Of a stretch of 50,479 nucleotides of DNA, positions 36,599 to 45,758 are shown piece by piece. The position numbers and the translations under genes are program-made. The notes beneath the pieces are model-generated. The model had not been told where the DNA came from. It saw only the letters and a list, made by a program, of their open reading frames with translations, and did not search any database. Every line of letters begins with the position of its first letter. The first letter of the stretch is position 1. Origin of the DNA: Mucilaginibacter sp. (GTDB taxonomy: Bacteria; Bacteroidota; Bacteroidia; Sphingobacteriales; Sphingobacteriaceae); assembly GCA_031292485.1 (NCBI GenBank), contig JARLHA010000022.1, positions 1 through 50,479 of the forward strand, in the 5' to 3' direction.

Positions 36599-39500
36599 AT
36601 GACGGCACATAAATATCCCGAGGCTTTTAACCAATTGAGGATCGCAAATAAAAAAAAGTTTTATTTCTTTTTATTTTGCGGCCTTTGGCTTCTTATCGCC
36701 TGTCCGGGTTTTTATAGCTGCAAATCACATGTATCTGACAACGCGCCGGACACTACGAACACTTTATTTAAGTTATTGCCTGCGGAACAAACGCATGTTG
36801 ATTTTAGCAACACCTTAACGGAAGGTTTGAATACCAATGTATTGATGTATGAATATTTTTATAATGGCGGAGGCGTTGCCGTTGGCGATTTAAATGGCGA
36901 TGGCCTGCAGGATCTATATTTTACCGGCAACATGACCGATAATAAATTGTATTTGAACCAGGGGCATATGCAATTTAAGGATATTACCGGTGTTGCAGGA
37001 GTAGCCGGCCGCCCGGGGCCCTGGAAAACCGGGGTAACTTTTGTGGACATAAACGGGGATGGCAAGCTTGATATCTATGTGTGTTATTCGGGTAAAATAA
37101 GGGCCGAGAAAAGGGTTAACCAGCTGTTTATTAACCAGGGGAATGATAGCGAAGGGATCCCGCATTTTAAAGAAATGGCAGCAGATTATGGCCTTGATTT
37201 CCCATCATACAGTACGCAAGCCTACTTTTTTGATTATGACAGGGATGGTGATCTTGATCTGTTATTGGTTAACCATAACCCGCAACGCATAAGTATTTTG
37301 GATGATGTATCCGTTAAAAATTTAATGGGCAATCATGACGACGAAGCCGGCATACGATTGTTAAGAAACGATAACGGCCATTTTCATGATGTTACCAAAG
37401 AGGCTGGAATAGTCAATACCTCTTTATCTTATGGCCTGGCAGCAGGTATTGCCGATATTAATGGGGATGGCTGGCCGGATATTTATATTTCAAACGATTA
37501 TAGTGTGCCCGACAGGTTGTACATAAACCATGGCGACGGCAAATTTACTGATGAGCTGCAAAAACAAGTAGGGCACACGTCTTTTTACTCAATGGGCAAC
37601 GATGTTTCCGATATTAATAACGACTTGTCGCCCGATATTTTTACGCTTGATATGCTACCCGAAGGTAACAAAAGGCAGAAGTTGTTATTCGGGGCTGATA
37701 ATTTTGAATCTTTTGCGCTGAATGTAAGGGTTGGGTTTTACTATCAGTACATGCGCAACATGCTGCACATTAATAATAACAACAACACATTCAGTGAAAT
37801 CGGCCAGTTAGCCGGGATCTCAAATACCGACTGGAGTTGGGCGCCGTTGTTTGCTGATTATGACAATGATGGCTGGAAGGATGCATTTATCAGTAATGGC
37901 TTTACCCGCGATTATACCAACATGGATTTTTTAAAGTACATGGGTGATAATTTACGTGACAGGAGGGTAATGCGCCAGGATTTGTTAAATATTGTCAGCC
38001 AGATCCCATCATCACAGGTGAAAAGCTATTTTTTCAGGAATAATGGTGATTTAACTTTTACCAATATGAGTGCCAATTGGGGTATTACGCAGTCATCAAA
38101 CAGCAACGGTGCAGCTTATGCCGACCTTGACAACGACGGCGACCTCGACCTTGTCGTAAACAACATCAATCAGCCCGCTTTTATTTATGAGAACGAGGCA
38201 CGCAAACAAAATGGTAATCACTACCTGGCGGTAAATCTTAAAGGCGCCGATAAAAACAGCCAGGGCATAGGCGCTAAGGTGATGATCTACACCGGCAGCA
38301 AAAAGCAGTATTTGGAGCAGATGCCAACCCGGGGCTATCAATCCAGTGTATCACCCATCCTGCATTTCGGTTTGGGGAAAGATAAGAAGATCGACTCCCT
38401 GCGGGTGATTTGGCAGCGGGGTAAAACGCAGTTGCTGCAAGGGGTAAAGGCTGATCAGCAAATTACCCTGAACGAAAAGGATGCTGCTTTTATCGGCATT
38501 ATAAAACCAAAAAAAGAAGAACCATTGTTTACTGAAGTAAAGTCGCCAATTACATATCATGAACCTGCAAATACCATTAATGACTTTAAGCGACAGCCAC
38601 TGTTGGTTAATCCACTTTCATTTTCGGGGCCGTGCATAGTTAAAGGCGACGTAAACGGCGATGGGCTGGAAGATATTTACCTGGGCGGCGAAAACGGCAA
38701 AGCCGGCAGCTTGTATATTGGCCAGAAAGGCGGGGGCTTTGCGCTGAAAGCAGAAGCAGCCTTTGAGGCAGATAAAGCCAGCACGGATGCTTCAGCAGTA
38801 TTTTTTGATGCAAATGGCGACGGCAAGCCGGATCTGTACGTATGCTCGGGCGGATATGGCGATTTTACACCTGATGACCCTTTACTACAGGACAGGTTGT
38901 ATATTAACGATGGCAAAGGAAATTTTGTTAAATCGAATAATGCTTTGCCCAAAATGTTAAGCAGCAAAAGCTGTGTTAAAGTAGCCGATATAAACGGGGA
39001 TGGTTATCCCGACCTGTTTGTAGGAGGAAGGGTGATACCCGGCCGCTACCCTGAGGCACCCCAGAGCTATATCCTTGTTAATGACGGTAAGGGCCACTTT
39101 ACTGATCAAACCCTCCAATATAATGCCTCATTGAAAAATATTGGCATGGTAACAGACGCGGCCTGGGTGGATATGAACGGCGATAAAAAACCAGACCTAA
39201 TTATTGTTGGTGAGTGGATGCCCATAACCGTTTTTGAAAACATAAATGGGAAGCTTGTGGATGCTACCGCTAAATACTTTGATAAAAAGTATTCCGGCTG
39301 GTGGAATTGTTTGCAGGTAAGCGACATCAATCACGATGGGCACCCGGATATTGTTGCCGGCAACCTCGGGTTGAATTCGCAGTGCAAAGCGTCTGACAAC
39401 GAACCCGCCGAAATGTATTTTAAGGATTTTGATGATAATGGTTCCGTCGACCCGATACTATGTTTTTACATACAGGATAAAAGCTATCCTTTTGTAACCA

Positions 39501-39994
39501 GGGACGAACTGTTAGACCAACTGAGCGTGATGCGCGGCCGTTTTCCTGATTATAAAAGTTATGCTGATGCTACCATCGACCAAATATTTACCCCCGATGA
39601 GATGAAGGGAGCAAAGCACCTGGCGGCCAATTATCTTTCCACAGCCTGTTTTATAAGTAATATAAAAGGCCAACTGCATGAAGTGCCGTTGCCTTTGCAG
39701 GCGCAATACTCACCAGTTTACACGATAACAACGCTGGATTACGACCACGATGGCAAGGACGACCTGCTGCTTTGCGGCAACATTAAAAATACACGTATCC
39801 GCTTTGGTAAATATGACGCAAACTATGGCGTATTGCTAAAAGGCGATGGAAATGGGCACTATACCTATATACCCCAGCAACAAAGCGGTTTTAAACTGCA
39901 GGGGGATGTCAGAGGGGTGCTGCAGATAGATAATAAGTTGCTTTTCAGTATCAATCAAAACGGCATCAAAACTTATCAATACAAAACCAGGTAA
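36599..39994 (+). CDS. FG-GAP/VCBS-repeat and ASPIC/UnbV lipoprotein (CRTAC1-like)
   Basis: 1131 residues. A basic N-terminus and hydrophobic stretch end in a lipobox-like GFYSC (Cys41). Two blocks of beta-propeller calcium motifs follow: DLNGDGLQDLYF, DINGDGKLDIYV, DYDRDGDLDLLL, DINGDGWPDIYI, DYDNDGWKDAFI, DLDNDGDLDLVV in the first half, DVNGDGLEDIYL, DANGDGKPDLYV, DINGDGYPDLFV, DINHDGHPDIVA, DYDHDGKDDLLL in the second, about fourteen in all. Between them, about 535-620, is the ASPIC/UnbV domain (VNLKGADKNSQGIGAKVMI, QMPTRGYQSS). An extracellular, calcium-stabilised protein that may bind glycan or partner protein; no enzyme activity is known for the family. Stops 2 bp before the haloperoxidase-like gene, with which it forms a pair often seen in Bacteroidota. 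Confidence 0.9.
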   Translation: MTAHKYPEAFNQLRIANKKKFYFFLFCGLWLLIACPGFYSCKSHVSDNAPDTTNTLFKLLPAEQTHVDFSNTLTEGLNTNVLMYEYFYNGGGVAVGDLNGDGLQDLYFTGNMTDNKLYLNQGHMQFKDITGVAGVAGRPGPWKTGVTFVDINGDGKLDIYVCYSGKIRAEKRVNQLFINQGNDSEGIPHFKEMAADYGLDFPSYSTQAYFFDYDRDGDLDLLLVNHNPQRISILDDVSVKNLMGNHDDEAGIRLLRNDNGHFHDVTKEAGIVNTSLSYGLAAGIADINGDGWPDIYISNDYSVPDRLYINHGDGKFTDELQKQVGHTSFYSMGNDVSDINNDLSPDIFTLDMLPEGNKRQKLLFGADNFESFALNVRVGFYYQYMRNMLHINNNNNTFSEIGQLAGISNTDWSWAPLFADYDNDGWKDAFISNGFTRDYTNMDFLKYMGDNLRDRRVMRQDLLNIVSQIPSSQVKSYFFRNNGDLTFTNMSANWGITQSSNSNGAAYADLDNDGDLDLVVNNINQPAFIYENEARKQNGNHYLAVNLKGADKNSQGIGAKVMIYTGSKKQYLEQMPTRGYQSSVSPILHFGLGKDKKIDSLRVIWQRGKTQLLQGVKADQQITLNEKDAAFIGIIKPKKEEPLFTEVKSPITYHEPANTINDFKRQPLLVNPLSFSGPCIVKGDVNGDGLEDIYLGGENGKAGSLYIGQKGGGFALKAEAAFEADKASTDASAVFFDANGDGKPDLYVCSGGYGDFTPDDPLLQDRLYINDGKGNFVKSNNALPKMLSSKSCVKVADINGDGYPDLFVGGRVIPGRYPEAPQSYILVNDGKGHFTDQTLQYNASLKNIGMVTDAAWVDMNGDKKPDLIIVGEWMPITVFENINGKLVDATAKYFDKKYSGWWNCLQVSDINHDGHPDIVAGNLGLNSQCKASDNEPAEMYFKDFDDNGSVDPILCFYIQDKSYPFVTRDELLDQLSVMRGRFPDYKSYADATIDQIFTPDEMKGAKHLAANYLSTACFISNIKGQLHEVPLPLQAQYSPVYTITTLDYDHDGKDDLLLCGNIKNTRIRFGKYDANYGVLLKGDGNGHYTYIPQQQSGFKLQGDVRGVLQIDNKLLFSINQNGIKTYQYKTR

Positions 39995-39996
39995 CA

Positions 39997-41325
39997 ATGA
40001 GGAAGACCTTTTTCATCGCGGTAATATTTGTCCTGGCTGCTATTATAAATGGCTGCCATCATCATAACAAACAACCAGAACTCACCAATCAGGATGTGCA
40101 CAAGGTTATTGCCGCAATGAGTAATATGATGCTCCACGACGCTACTAACCCGCCCTTGGCCGCCAGGTTTTTTGCATATACCTGTTTAGCAGGGTACGAG
40201 GTAGTGTCAGAAAATGATAAAAATGTTAAAAGCCTTCATGGAGCTTTAAATGAATACCCCGCTATTAGCAAACCCGATGGTTTATCCGGGTATGATTATC
40301 GTTTAAGCGCAGTTTTTGCAATGATAGAAACAGCGGCTAAACTACAGCCATCCGGCATTCAGTTTATGAAATACGAGCAAACCTTATCAGATTCATGCAG
40401 AAGGATAGGTTTTGACGATGCTGTAATTGACAGCTCCAGGCATTACGGGCAAGTTATCAGTAAAAAAATACTGGCCTATGCCAAAGCAGACAAATATAAC
40501 CGGATCAGCAATTATGCCCGCTATAAGCTAAAAGGTACCCCCGGAAGCTGGGAGCCGACACCACCGGCCTACATGGCGCCTATTGAGCCTTATTTTAATA
40601 CCATTCGCCCGCTAACACTTGATTCGGCCGCGCAATTTGTACCCGACCCGCCCGTGCCTTTTTCGACCAATAAAAATTCTGCTTTTTTTAAGTGTTTATT
40701 ATTGAACTATGCTAAAAGTGGGAATGGCCTGACCCAGGAGCAAAAGAATGTCGCCAACTTTTGGGACTGTAACCCCTTTGCCGTGCAGGATGACGGACAC
40801 ATGATGGTCGGCTTAAAAAAAATCTCGCCGGGTGCTCACTGGATGGGCATAGCAGCCATCGCCTGTAAACAGGCAAATGCAGATTTCTCAAAATCTATCG
40901 AAGTAAATACCATTTTAGCGATAGGCCTGATGGATGGTTTTATCTGCTGCTGGGAAGACAAATACCGCACCAACCGTATCCGCCCGGAAACCGCTATCCG
41001 GAAATATATCGACCCTAACTGGAAACCATTATTGCAAACGCCACCTTTTCCTGAATATATCAGCGGGCATTCAGTGGTATCATCCCTTTCGGCAGTTATC
41101 CTCACACATTATTTTGGAAGTAACTTTCATTACACAGATAATGTTGAAGTTGATTTTGGAGTGCCCCCAAGAAAGTTCGGCTCATTTGAACAGGCTGCAA
41201 AAGAGGCGGCCATTTCGCGCTTTTGGGGAGGGATTCATTTTATGGACGCTATAGATAACGGTATTTCCCAGGGCACTAAAGTCGGCGATTGGGTTTTAGC
41301 TAAAACAAGAAATGCATCAAAGTAA
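39997..41325 (+). CDS. PAP2-superfamily/vanadium-haloperoxidase-like lipoprotein
   Basis: 442 residues. Signal peptide with lipobox IINGC (Cys20). The three phosphate/vanadate-site motifs are intact: KYRTNRIRP (322-330, KX6RP), SGH (356-358) and SRFWGGIH (407-414, SRX5H), which carry the catalytic His and the oxyanion-binding residues. The same fold serves acid phosphatases and vanadium haloperoxidases; the sequence does not decide between them. Exported and membrane-anchored. The tight 2-bp spacing to the FG-GAP/ASPIC gene suggests coupled translation and a joint role. Its function inside a galactan PUL is unknown. Confidence 0.85.
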   Translation: MRKTFFIAVIFVLAAIINGCHHHNKQPELTNQDVHKVIAAMSNMMLHDATNPPLAARFFAYTCLAGYEVVSENDKNVKSLHGALNEYPAISKPDGLSGYDYRLSAVFAMIETAAKLQPSGIQFMKYEQTLSDSCRRIGFDDAVIDSSRHYGQVISKKILAYAKADKYNRISNYARYKLKGTPGSWEPTPPAYMAPIEPYFNTIRPLTLDSAAQFVPDPPVPFSTNKNSAFFKCLLLNYAKSGNGLTQEQKNVANFWDCNPFAVQDDGHMMVGLKKISPGAHWMGIAAIACKQANADFSKSIEVNTILAIGLMDGFICCWEDKYRTNRIRPETAIRKYIDPNWKPLLQTPPFPEYISGHSVVSSLSAVILTHYFGSNFHYTDNVEVDFGVPPRKFGSFEQAAKEAAISRFWGGIHFMDAIDNGISQGTKVGDWVLAKTRNASK

Positions 41326-41340
41326 TCAAATATCGAACAG

Positions 41341-41406
41341 ATGACCGTGAGTAATAAGAAAAATGCGATAACCCTGGCTGCCGTTAAACGCGGGAGAAAA
41401 ATATAA
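41341..41406 (+). CDS. Possible 21-residue leader ORF before galM
   Basis: ATG at 41341 to TAA at 41404-41406 encodes a basic peptide (MTVSNKKNAITLAAVKRGRK, one more residue). It ends 5 bp before the galM ATG. It may be a leader peptide or chance; no homologue is known to me. Confidence 0.15.
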   Translation: MTVSNKKNAITLAAVKRGRKI

Positions 41407-41411
41407 AGCGT

Positions 41412-42494
41412 ATGAGCGGGAGCTTACAACAAACGCGGCCGCCGGTAAATTCTCACTTATTTAAAAAAGTGGTAGACGGAAAAGAGACGGCTCTATTCAG
41501 CCTAAAAAATGCAAACGGAATGGAAGTGTTGATCACCAATTACGGTGGTCGTTTGGTAGGCTTATTTTTACCTGATAAGAACGGTATTTTAACAGACGTA
41601 GTGATTGGTTTAGGGAGTATAGATGATTATCAGCGGTCTGTACAACCCTATTTTGGAGCGATCATTGGCCGCTATGCCAACCGCATAGCTAATGGTGCCT
41701 TTAAACTTAAAGACGAGGAATATACGCTAAATAAAAACAACGGGCATAATACATTACATGGCGGTAAAAAGGGCTTCCACGATGTTGTTTGGGATGTTAT
41801 TCATGTTGATAATTCCCGGTTGGAGTTGTGCTATTTTTCCGAAGATATGGAAGAAGGCTTTCCCGGTAATTTGAAAGTGAAAGTTATTTATTCCTTAACT
41901 GAAGACAATAGTTTAAAAATAAGTTACGCGGCGGCGACAGATAAGCCAACCGTGGTTAACCTGACAAGTCATGCTTTTTTTAACTTAAACGGCGAAGGTA
42001 GCGGGACTATATTTAATCACCAGGTACAAATTAAGGCCGATTATTACCTGCCTGTTGACGGCACATTGATACCCACCGGAGATATAGATGATGTGAGCGG
42101 CACACCTTTCGATTTCCGGAAAGTGGCGACGATAGGGTCGCGTATCAACGACCATAACGGGCAATTAAAGAAAGGGAAGGGGTTCGATCACAATTTTGTG
42201 CTTAATAAACACGCGATGCATACACCAGTAGCGCGGGTAAAGGGCGATAAAAGCGGAATTGTAATGGAAGTATTTACTGACCAGCCGGGGCTGCAGTTTT
42301 ACAGCGGTAACTTTATGCGGGGTAAAAACATATTGAAAGGAGGGGGAAAAGACGGGTATCGAACTGCCTTTGCGATGGAGACCCAGCATTTTCCAGATTC
42401 ACCCAACCAGCCGTCATTCCCGTCAACTTTACTATCCCGTGGTAAAGAATACAAGACCCAGACTGTATACCGGTTTTTAGCTCATTCAGTTTAA
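41412..42494 (+). CDS. galM: Aldose 1-epimerase (galactose mutarotase)
   Basis: 360 residues without a signal peptide, so cytoplasmic; several PUL-encoded mutarotases are instead exported. Interconverts alpha and beta anomers of galactose or glucose, preparing galactose for kinase. Active-site marks: GRYANRIANG (87-96), NNGHNTLHGG with His116, NLTSHAFFNL with catalytic-acid His187, KGFDHNF with Asp259, and AMETQHFPDS with catalytic base Glu323. It is the last gene of PUL 2, separated from the haloperoxidase-like gene by 86 bp. Its 3' end overlaps the convergent GH27 by 9 bp. Confidence 0.93.
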   Translation: MSGSLQQTRPPVNSHLFKKVVDGKETALFSLKNANGMEVLITNYGGRLVGLFLPDKNGILTDVVIGLGSIDDYQRSVQPYFGAIIGRYANRIANGAFKLKDEEYTLNKNNGHNTLHGGKKGFHDVVWDVIHVDNSRLELCYFSEDMEEGFPGNLKVKVIYSLTEDNSLKISYAAATDKPTVVNLTSHAFFNLNGEGSGTIFNHQVQIKADYYLPVDGTLIPTGDIDDVSGTPFDFRKVATIGSRINDHNGQLKKGKGFDHNFVLNKHAMHTPVARVKGDKSGIVMEVFTDQPGLQFYSGNFMRGKNILKGGGKDGYRTAFAMETQHFPDSPNQPSFPSTLLSRGKEYKTQTVYRFLAHSV

Positions 42495-43850
42495 CGGTGT
42501 AAGCCGTAATAATACCGCGCCATGTTTATTAATGGATTTGCTATAGGAGTCTTTAAAGACACCTTTATTTCGCTTTTCCCAAAGATCCCGCACCATCACT
42601 CTTCCGTTGAGGCCCACAGAAGAAAAATCGATGCTTACTTCATGCCCGATGTCGCCGATATTAAATAAAGCAACATAAACATCCCGGCTATTTGGTACAT
42701 GGGAATACCAAACCATACTATCCTCTTTTTTATACAATTGCCTTGGATCAATACCTTGCTGGTCAACGGCAAATACTTCGGCATTGGTAAACAGTTTTAG
42801 CTCTATCTGCCTGTTTTCCGGCAGGTTGCCGCCAATCATCAGCGGCGAACGGAAAATGCACCAGAAAGTCATGTGTGTATAAAGTTCGTCGTCCGTAAAC
42901 CTGCTGTAACGCTCGTTTCCTACCGGCCCTCGTTTTGATAATTTGCCAATTTGCAGCATGTCGCAATCAGGCCAATGCCCATTGCCTCCAATTCCTTCCC
43001 AGCTTTTGGCATAATTAAACATGTGCAGTATTTCTTTCCAGTTATCCCAAAAGTCGTCAGCCATTCGCCACATATTGGCATTTTTACTCACATGTTCCGA
43101 CTCGCTTACCAGCGTTTCTCCCGGCGAAATGCTTAAAACGACAGGCCTCCCGCATTGCTCTATCGCTTTTCGGTATCCTTCTATTTCTTTTTTATGATAG
43201 GGCCTCGCAATGTCATCAACCTTGATAAAATCAACACCCCATGACGCATAAAGCTTAAGCAGCGAATTTAAATAGGCCTGCGCACCGGGCTTATCCATAT
43301 TTAAACCATACATGTGATTCAACCAGTCGCATTTTGAGCTGGTATCAGCTATCATATCCGCTGTGATACCTTTGACCCCAAAAACAGGCGATTTTGCACA
43401 AACGGCCTGGCGCGGAATACCCCGCATTACATGTATCCCGAATTTTAATCCAAGTTGATGAACATAGGCGGCTAAAGGTTTAAACCCGTGGCCGCCAAAT
43501 GCTGACGGAAATTTATCGGTTTGAGGCAAAAGCCGTCCCCAGTTGTCCATGGTTAACCAGGGGATATAAGAGCCATCCTGCAGGTTTTTTTGATATGGAT
43601 TTCCAATATTACTGCCCGGAGGGTTATCGTACGACCATAAAAAATCAACCACTACATATTGCCAGCCATAAGGCTTTAGATATTTAGCCATATAACTGGC
43701 ATTTGCCTTAACTTCATTTTCATGCACTGCCGAACCAAAACAGTTATAGCTGTTCCAGCCCATGGGTGGGGTAAGCGCCGGACTTGCCTTTTGTGCGTAA
43801 ATATTTATACCCACCACGCAGAAAATTATCAATAGCGATTTGAATTTCAT
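42486..43850 (-). CDS. GH27 alpha-galactosidase or beta-L-arabinopyranosidase
   Basis: 454 residues with a signal peptide (LLIIFCVVGINIYAQ). GH27 marks: TPPMGWNSYNCFG (27-39), VVVDFLW (66-72), LGLKFGIHVMRGIPRQ (133-148), FIKVDDIARP with nucleophile Asp212, and MWRMADDFWDNW (260-271) with Asp266 as aligned acid/base. The insert RPYHKKEIEGYRKAIEQCG (216-234) marks a Bacteroidota subgroup in which both alpha-galactosidase and beta-L-arabinopyranosidase activities occur (general knowledge). It is transcribed towards galM with overlapping 3' ends, so it is not in the PUL 2 operon but probably works on the same galactan side chains. No LacI-type operator is visible upstream. Confidence 0.88.
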   Translation of the reverse strand: MKFKSLLIIFCVVGINIYAQKASPALTPPMGWNSYNCFGSAVHENEVKANASYMAKYLKPYGWQYVVVDFLWSYDNPPGSNIGNPYQKNLQDGSYIPWLTMDNWGRLLPQTDKFPSAFGGHGFKPLAAYVHQLGLKFGIHVMRGIPRQAVCAKSPVFGVKGITADMIADTSSKCDWLNHMYGLNMDKPGAQAYLNSLLKLYASWGVDFIKVDDIARPYHKKEIEGYRKAIEQCGRPVVLSISPGETLVSESEHVSKNANMWRMADDFWDNWKEILHMFNYAKSWEGIGGNGHWPDCDMLQIGKLSKRGPVGNERYSRFTDDELYTHMTFWCIFRSPLMIGGNLPENRQIELKLFTNAEVFAVDQQGIDPRQLYKKEDSMVWYSHVPNSRDVYVALFNIGDIGHEVSIDFSSVGLNGRVMVRDLWEKRNKGVFKDSYSKSINKHGAVLLRLTPLN

Positions 43851-44249
43851 TTTTTACAGAGTTATATGGATTTTTTGGTGCCAGGCCAATGCCCTTTTAG
43901 GATTTATAATAATTGTTAAATTAACACTTATTGTTTATAAAAAACAAGTAATGCATAAAATATTTTTAAATCTTTTCAGGAGGTACCCCAAAATTGTTCG
44001 GCGCGGTAATAAGGGTTTAAAGTTGCCGGGATTCTGCAATAATTCCGTTTAAATTTGTTCCTGGTAACTCAATCAGCCTTATTATCGGAGATGGAGACAA
44101 AAGATGTTTTTTTGTCAAAAAGGTCATTTTCAAACGAAAATGACCTTTTAAATTGTTGTGGTGGCTACTTTACTTATAACGAACCATTTCCTTCATGCTC
44201 TGCATAGATTAGCGAATTTAGACTTAAAATGAAAAAAGGTCAAATCCAT
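43851..44249. other. Intergenic region between GH27 and the SnoaL-like gene
   Basis: 399 bp holding the GH27 upstream region and the hairpin at 44118-44149. No -7 element matching TAnnTTTG was found on the minus strand. An open frame at 43840-44052 (plus) overlaps the GH27 start and is not convincing. Confidence 0.6.
44118..44149 (-). terminator. Terminator-like hairpin downstream of the SnoaL-like gene
   Basis: Perfect 14-bp stem (AAAAGGTCATTTTC and its complement) with a 4-nt loop, bounded by T runs in both directions, so probably bidirectional. Nearly the same hairpin occurs at 50370-50403; both are followed by TTGTGGT. Confidence 0.65.
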
Positions 44250-44696
44250 TCATGGGGTCAACGAAAGCATAACTGCCAGGGAATCCATGTAATCCCGCCA
44301 GTGAACGATCTGGCGGTCACGGATAGTGATGATCGAGCAAAAGCGGTTATCATAGGCTTTCCCGGTAGAAGGGACGATGCCATGAACCTCATATTCTAAT
44401 ATAACGACATTTTCCGGGTGCTCCGCTTTGTACGCTTTTAAGTGATCTGCCGAATGCAGCACATTACTGTAACCGGCAAACCAGTCCATATATGCGTGGC
44501 GGCCTTCTATTCTGTTGGTAAAGCCCGGGAAGTTATAGCAAAATTCAAACACAGCATCACCCGCAACGGCATCCCAAAAGTGTGCGCCGTCCACTTCGCC
44601 TTTAAGGCCTTCCATGATTATGCTAAAAAAAGGCCCGGCGTTCTGATTAAATCCGGGATGGTTCCTGTCAGGCTGGCTTGATGGTTTCGTTTCCAT
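44250..44696 (-). CDS. SnoaL/NTF2-like fold protein, unknown function
   Basis: 148 residues, no signal peptide. The cone-shaped SnoaL/NTF2 fold is suggested by the DAVFEFCYNFPGFTNRIEGR strand, the YMDWFAGYSNVLHS helix, VVILEYEVHG, and the closing RFCSIITIRDRQIVHWRDYMD. Members act as small isomerases, hydrolases or ligand-binding proteins. No specific reaction can be assigned. It lies 70 bp after the NmrA-like gene in the same direction, suggesting a two-gene unit under the divergent HxlR regulator. Confidence 0.7.
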   Translation of the reverse strand: METKPSSQPDRNHPGFNQNAGPFFSIIMEGLKGEVDGAHFWDAVAGDAVFEFCYNFPGFTNRIEGRHAYMDWFAGYSNVLHSADHLKAYKAEHPENVVILEYEVHGIVPSTGKAYDNRFCSIITIRDRQIVHWRDYMDSLAVMLSLTP

Positions 44697-44766
44697 AATG
44701 AATAGCTTTTTTTAATAGTGATTAAATAAAGGTGAATGTAATATCGTTTTAAAAATAAACATTGAT

Positions 44767-45663
44767 TTAAACAATGCGGTAGGCTGGGGCGAACACTTCT
44801 TCAGCAAAGACCTCTGCGGTCGTAGGCGAGGAATTTTCAGCCGTCCGTTGTTGGTAATTCATGATGCCATTTTGAAGAGCAGTTTCCATATTCACGATAT
44901 CTTCAGCGACATTTTCTGAGATGCCAAGGCTGATCATGCCCGCTTTGGACTGATCAGCGGGAAACTGTACAAGCTGCAAATCTGGCTTCCCGATCGATCT
45001 TCCTATGATACCGGTTATCTCAGTAAAGGAATAGTTCCGGTCACCAAGAACAGGCCGTACCACTTTGCCCTCAAAGTCCAGGTTAGCCAAATACTTAGCG
45101 GCAACAGCTGCGACGTCTTTTGTAGCAGTCATCGGTATTTTATAGTCAGGAGCCGCCGTAGTCCCGTTGATATTCATATTTTTAATCAAATTGATATTGA
45201 GCAGCGCGTTGTCCATAAAATAAGCCGCACGCAGGTGCAATATGTTAACCCCTTTCAATTGATTCAGCTTTACCTCCTGCTCCGCAAGGCCGGCAATAAT
45301 ACCGTTGCCTTCGTGCAACTGTGCCCCGGCGCTGCTCAGGCTGACCACGTATTTAATACCTGATCCTTTGATAGCCTCAATAGCTGCGTCCCCAACTTCT
45401 CTTTGGAATTCCCGGTAGTTAGGGGCCGTGAAATTAGGGGGCAGCAAAATAAATGCGCTGTCTGCACCCCTGAATGCAGCCGTCAACAAATCCGGATCTG
45501 TGATATCACCCGGCATCAATTCCGCCCCGGGATGGTTAAACCTTTTTTCCAGGTCTTTCGACCTGGCAATTAACTTTACATAGTGTCCTTCATTAAGGAG
45601 GATGTCTGCGATCTTACCGCCAACTTTGCCGGTAGCGCCTAATACCACGATGGTCTTTTTCAT
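44767..45663 (-). CDS. NmrA-like NAD(P)-binding protein (SDR family)
   Basis: 298 residues from the ATG at 45663; an in-frame TTG nine codons upstream would add only a lysine-rich tail and is not preferred. A Rossmann nucleotide-binding motif (VVLGATGKVGGKIA, 5-18) with Arg in LIARSKDL suits NADP(H). ALLPPNF-like and SLSSAGAQLHEGNG segments fit the NmrA/atypical SDR subclass. The Tyr/Lys pair of classical SDRs is not evident, so it may be a redox sensor or quinone-type reductase. It is divergent from the HxlR gene with 95 bp between starts, a frequent pairing in which HxlR controls an oxidoreductase. Confidence 0.8.
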   Translation of the reverse strand: MKKTIVVLGATGKVGGKIADILLNEGHYVKLIARSKDLEKRFNHPGAELMPGDITDPDLLTAAFRGADSAFILLPPNFTAPNYREFQREVGDAAIEAIKGSGIKYVVSLSSAGAQLHEGNGIIAGLAEQEVKLNQLKGVNILHLRAAYFMDNALLNINLIKNMNINGTTAAPDYKIPMTATKDVAAVAAKYLANLDFEGKVVRPVLGDRNYSFTEITGIIGRSIGKPDLQLVQFPADQSKAGMISLGISENVAEDIVNMETALQNGIMNYQQRTAENSSPTTAEVFAEEVFAPAYRIV

Positions 45664-45695
45664 ACTTTTTTTCTTTTTTGTTGATGACAAATTTC

Positions 45696-45703
45696 TATAT
45701 TTG
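45696..45703 (+). promoter_or_regulatory. Candidate -7 element for the HxlR gene
   Basis: TATATTTG on the plus strand, 55 bp before the HxlR ATG, in the NmrA/HxlR divergent gap. A T-rich stretch containing TTTG lies about 15 bp upstream. Confidence 0.4.
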
Positions 45704-45717
45704 ATTTCACAATCACC

Positions 45718-45744
45718 AGTACATACTAATTTGTACTATAGTAT
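45718..45744. promoter_or_regulatory. Interleaved inverted repeats, candidate HxlR operator
   Basis: AGTACA (45718-45723) pairs with TGTACT (45732-45737), and ATACTA (45723-45728) pairs with TAGTAT (45739-45744). HxlR proteins are winged-helix dimers that bind palindromes in divergent promoter regions; this site sits just downstream of the candidate HxlR promoter. Confidence 0.4.
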
Positions 45745-45758
45745 CTAAAAAGAAAGTA

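Noticed and set aside
43840..44052. 70-codon open frame on the plus strand upstream of GH27
   Set aside because: It overlaps the GH27 start, has odd composition, and no motif; more likely chance in AT-rich intergenic DNA.
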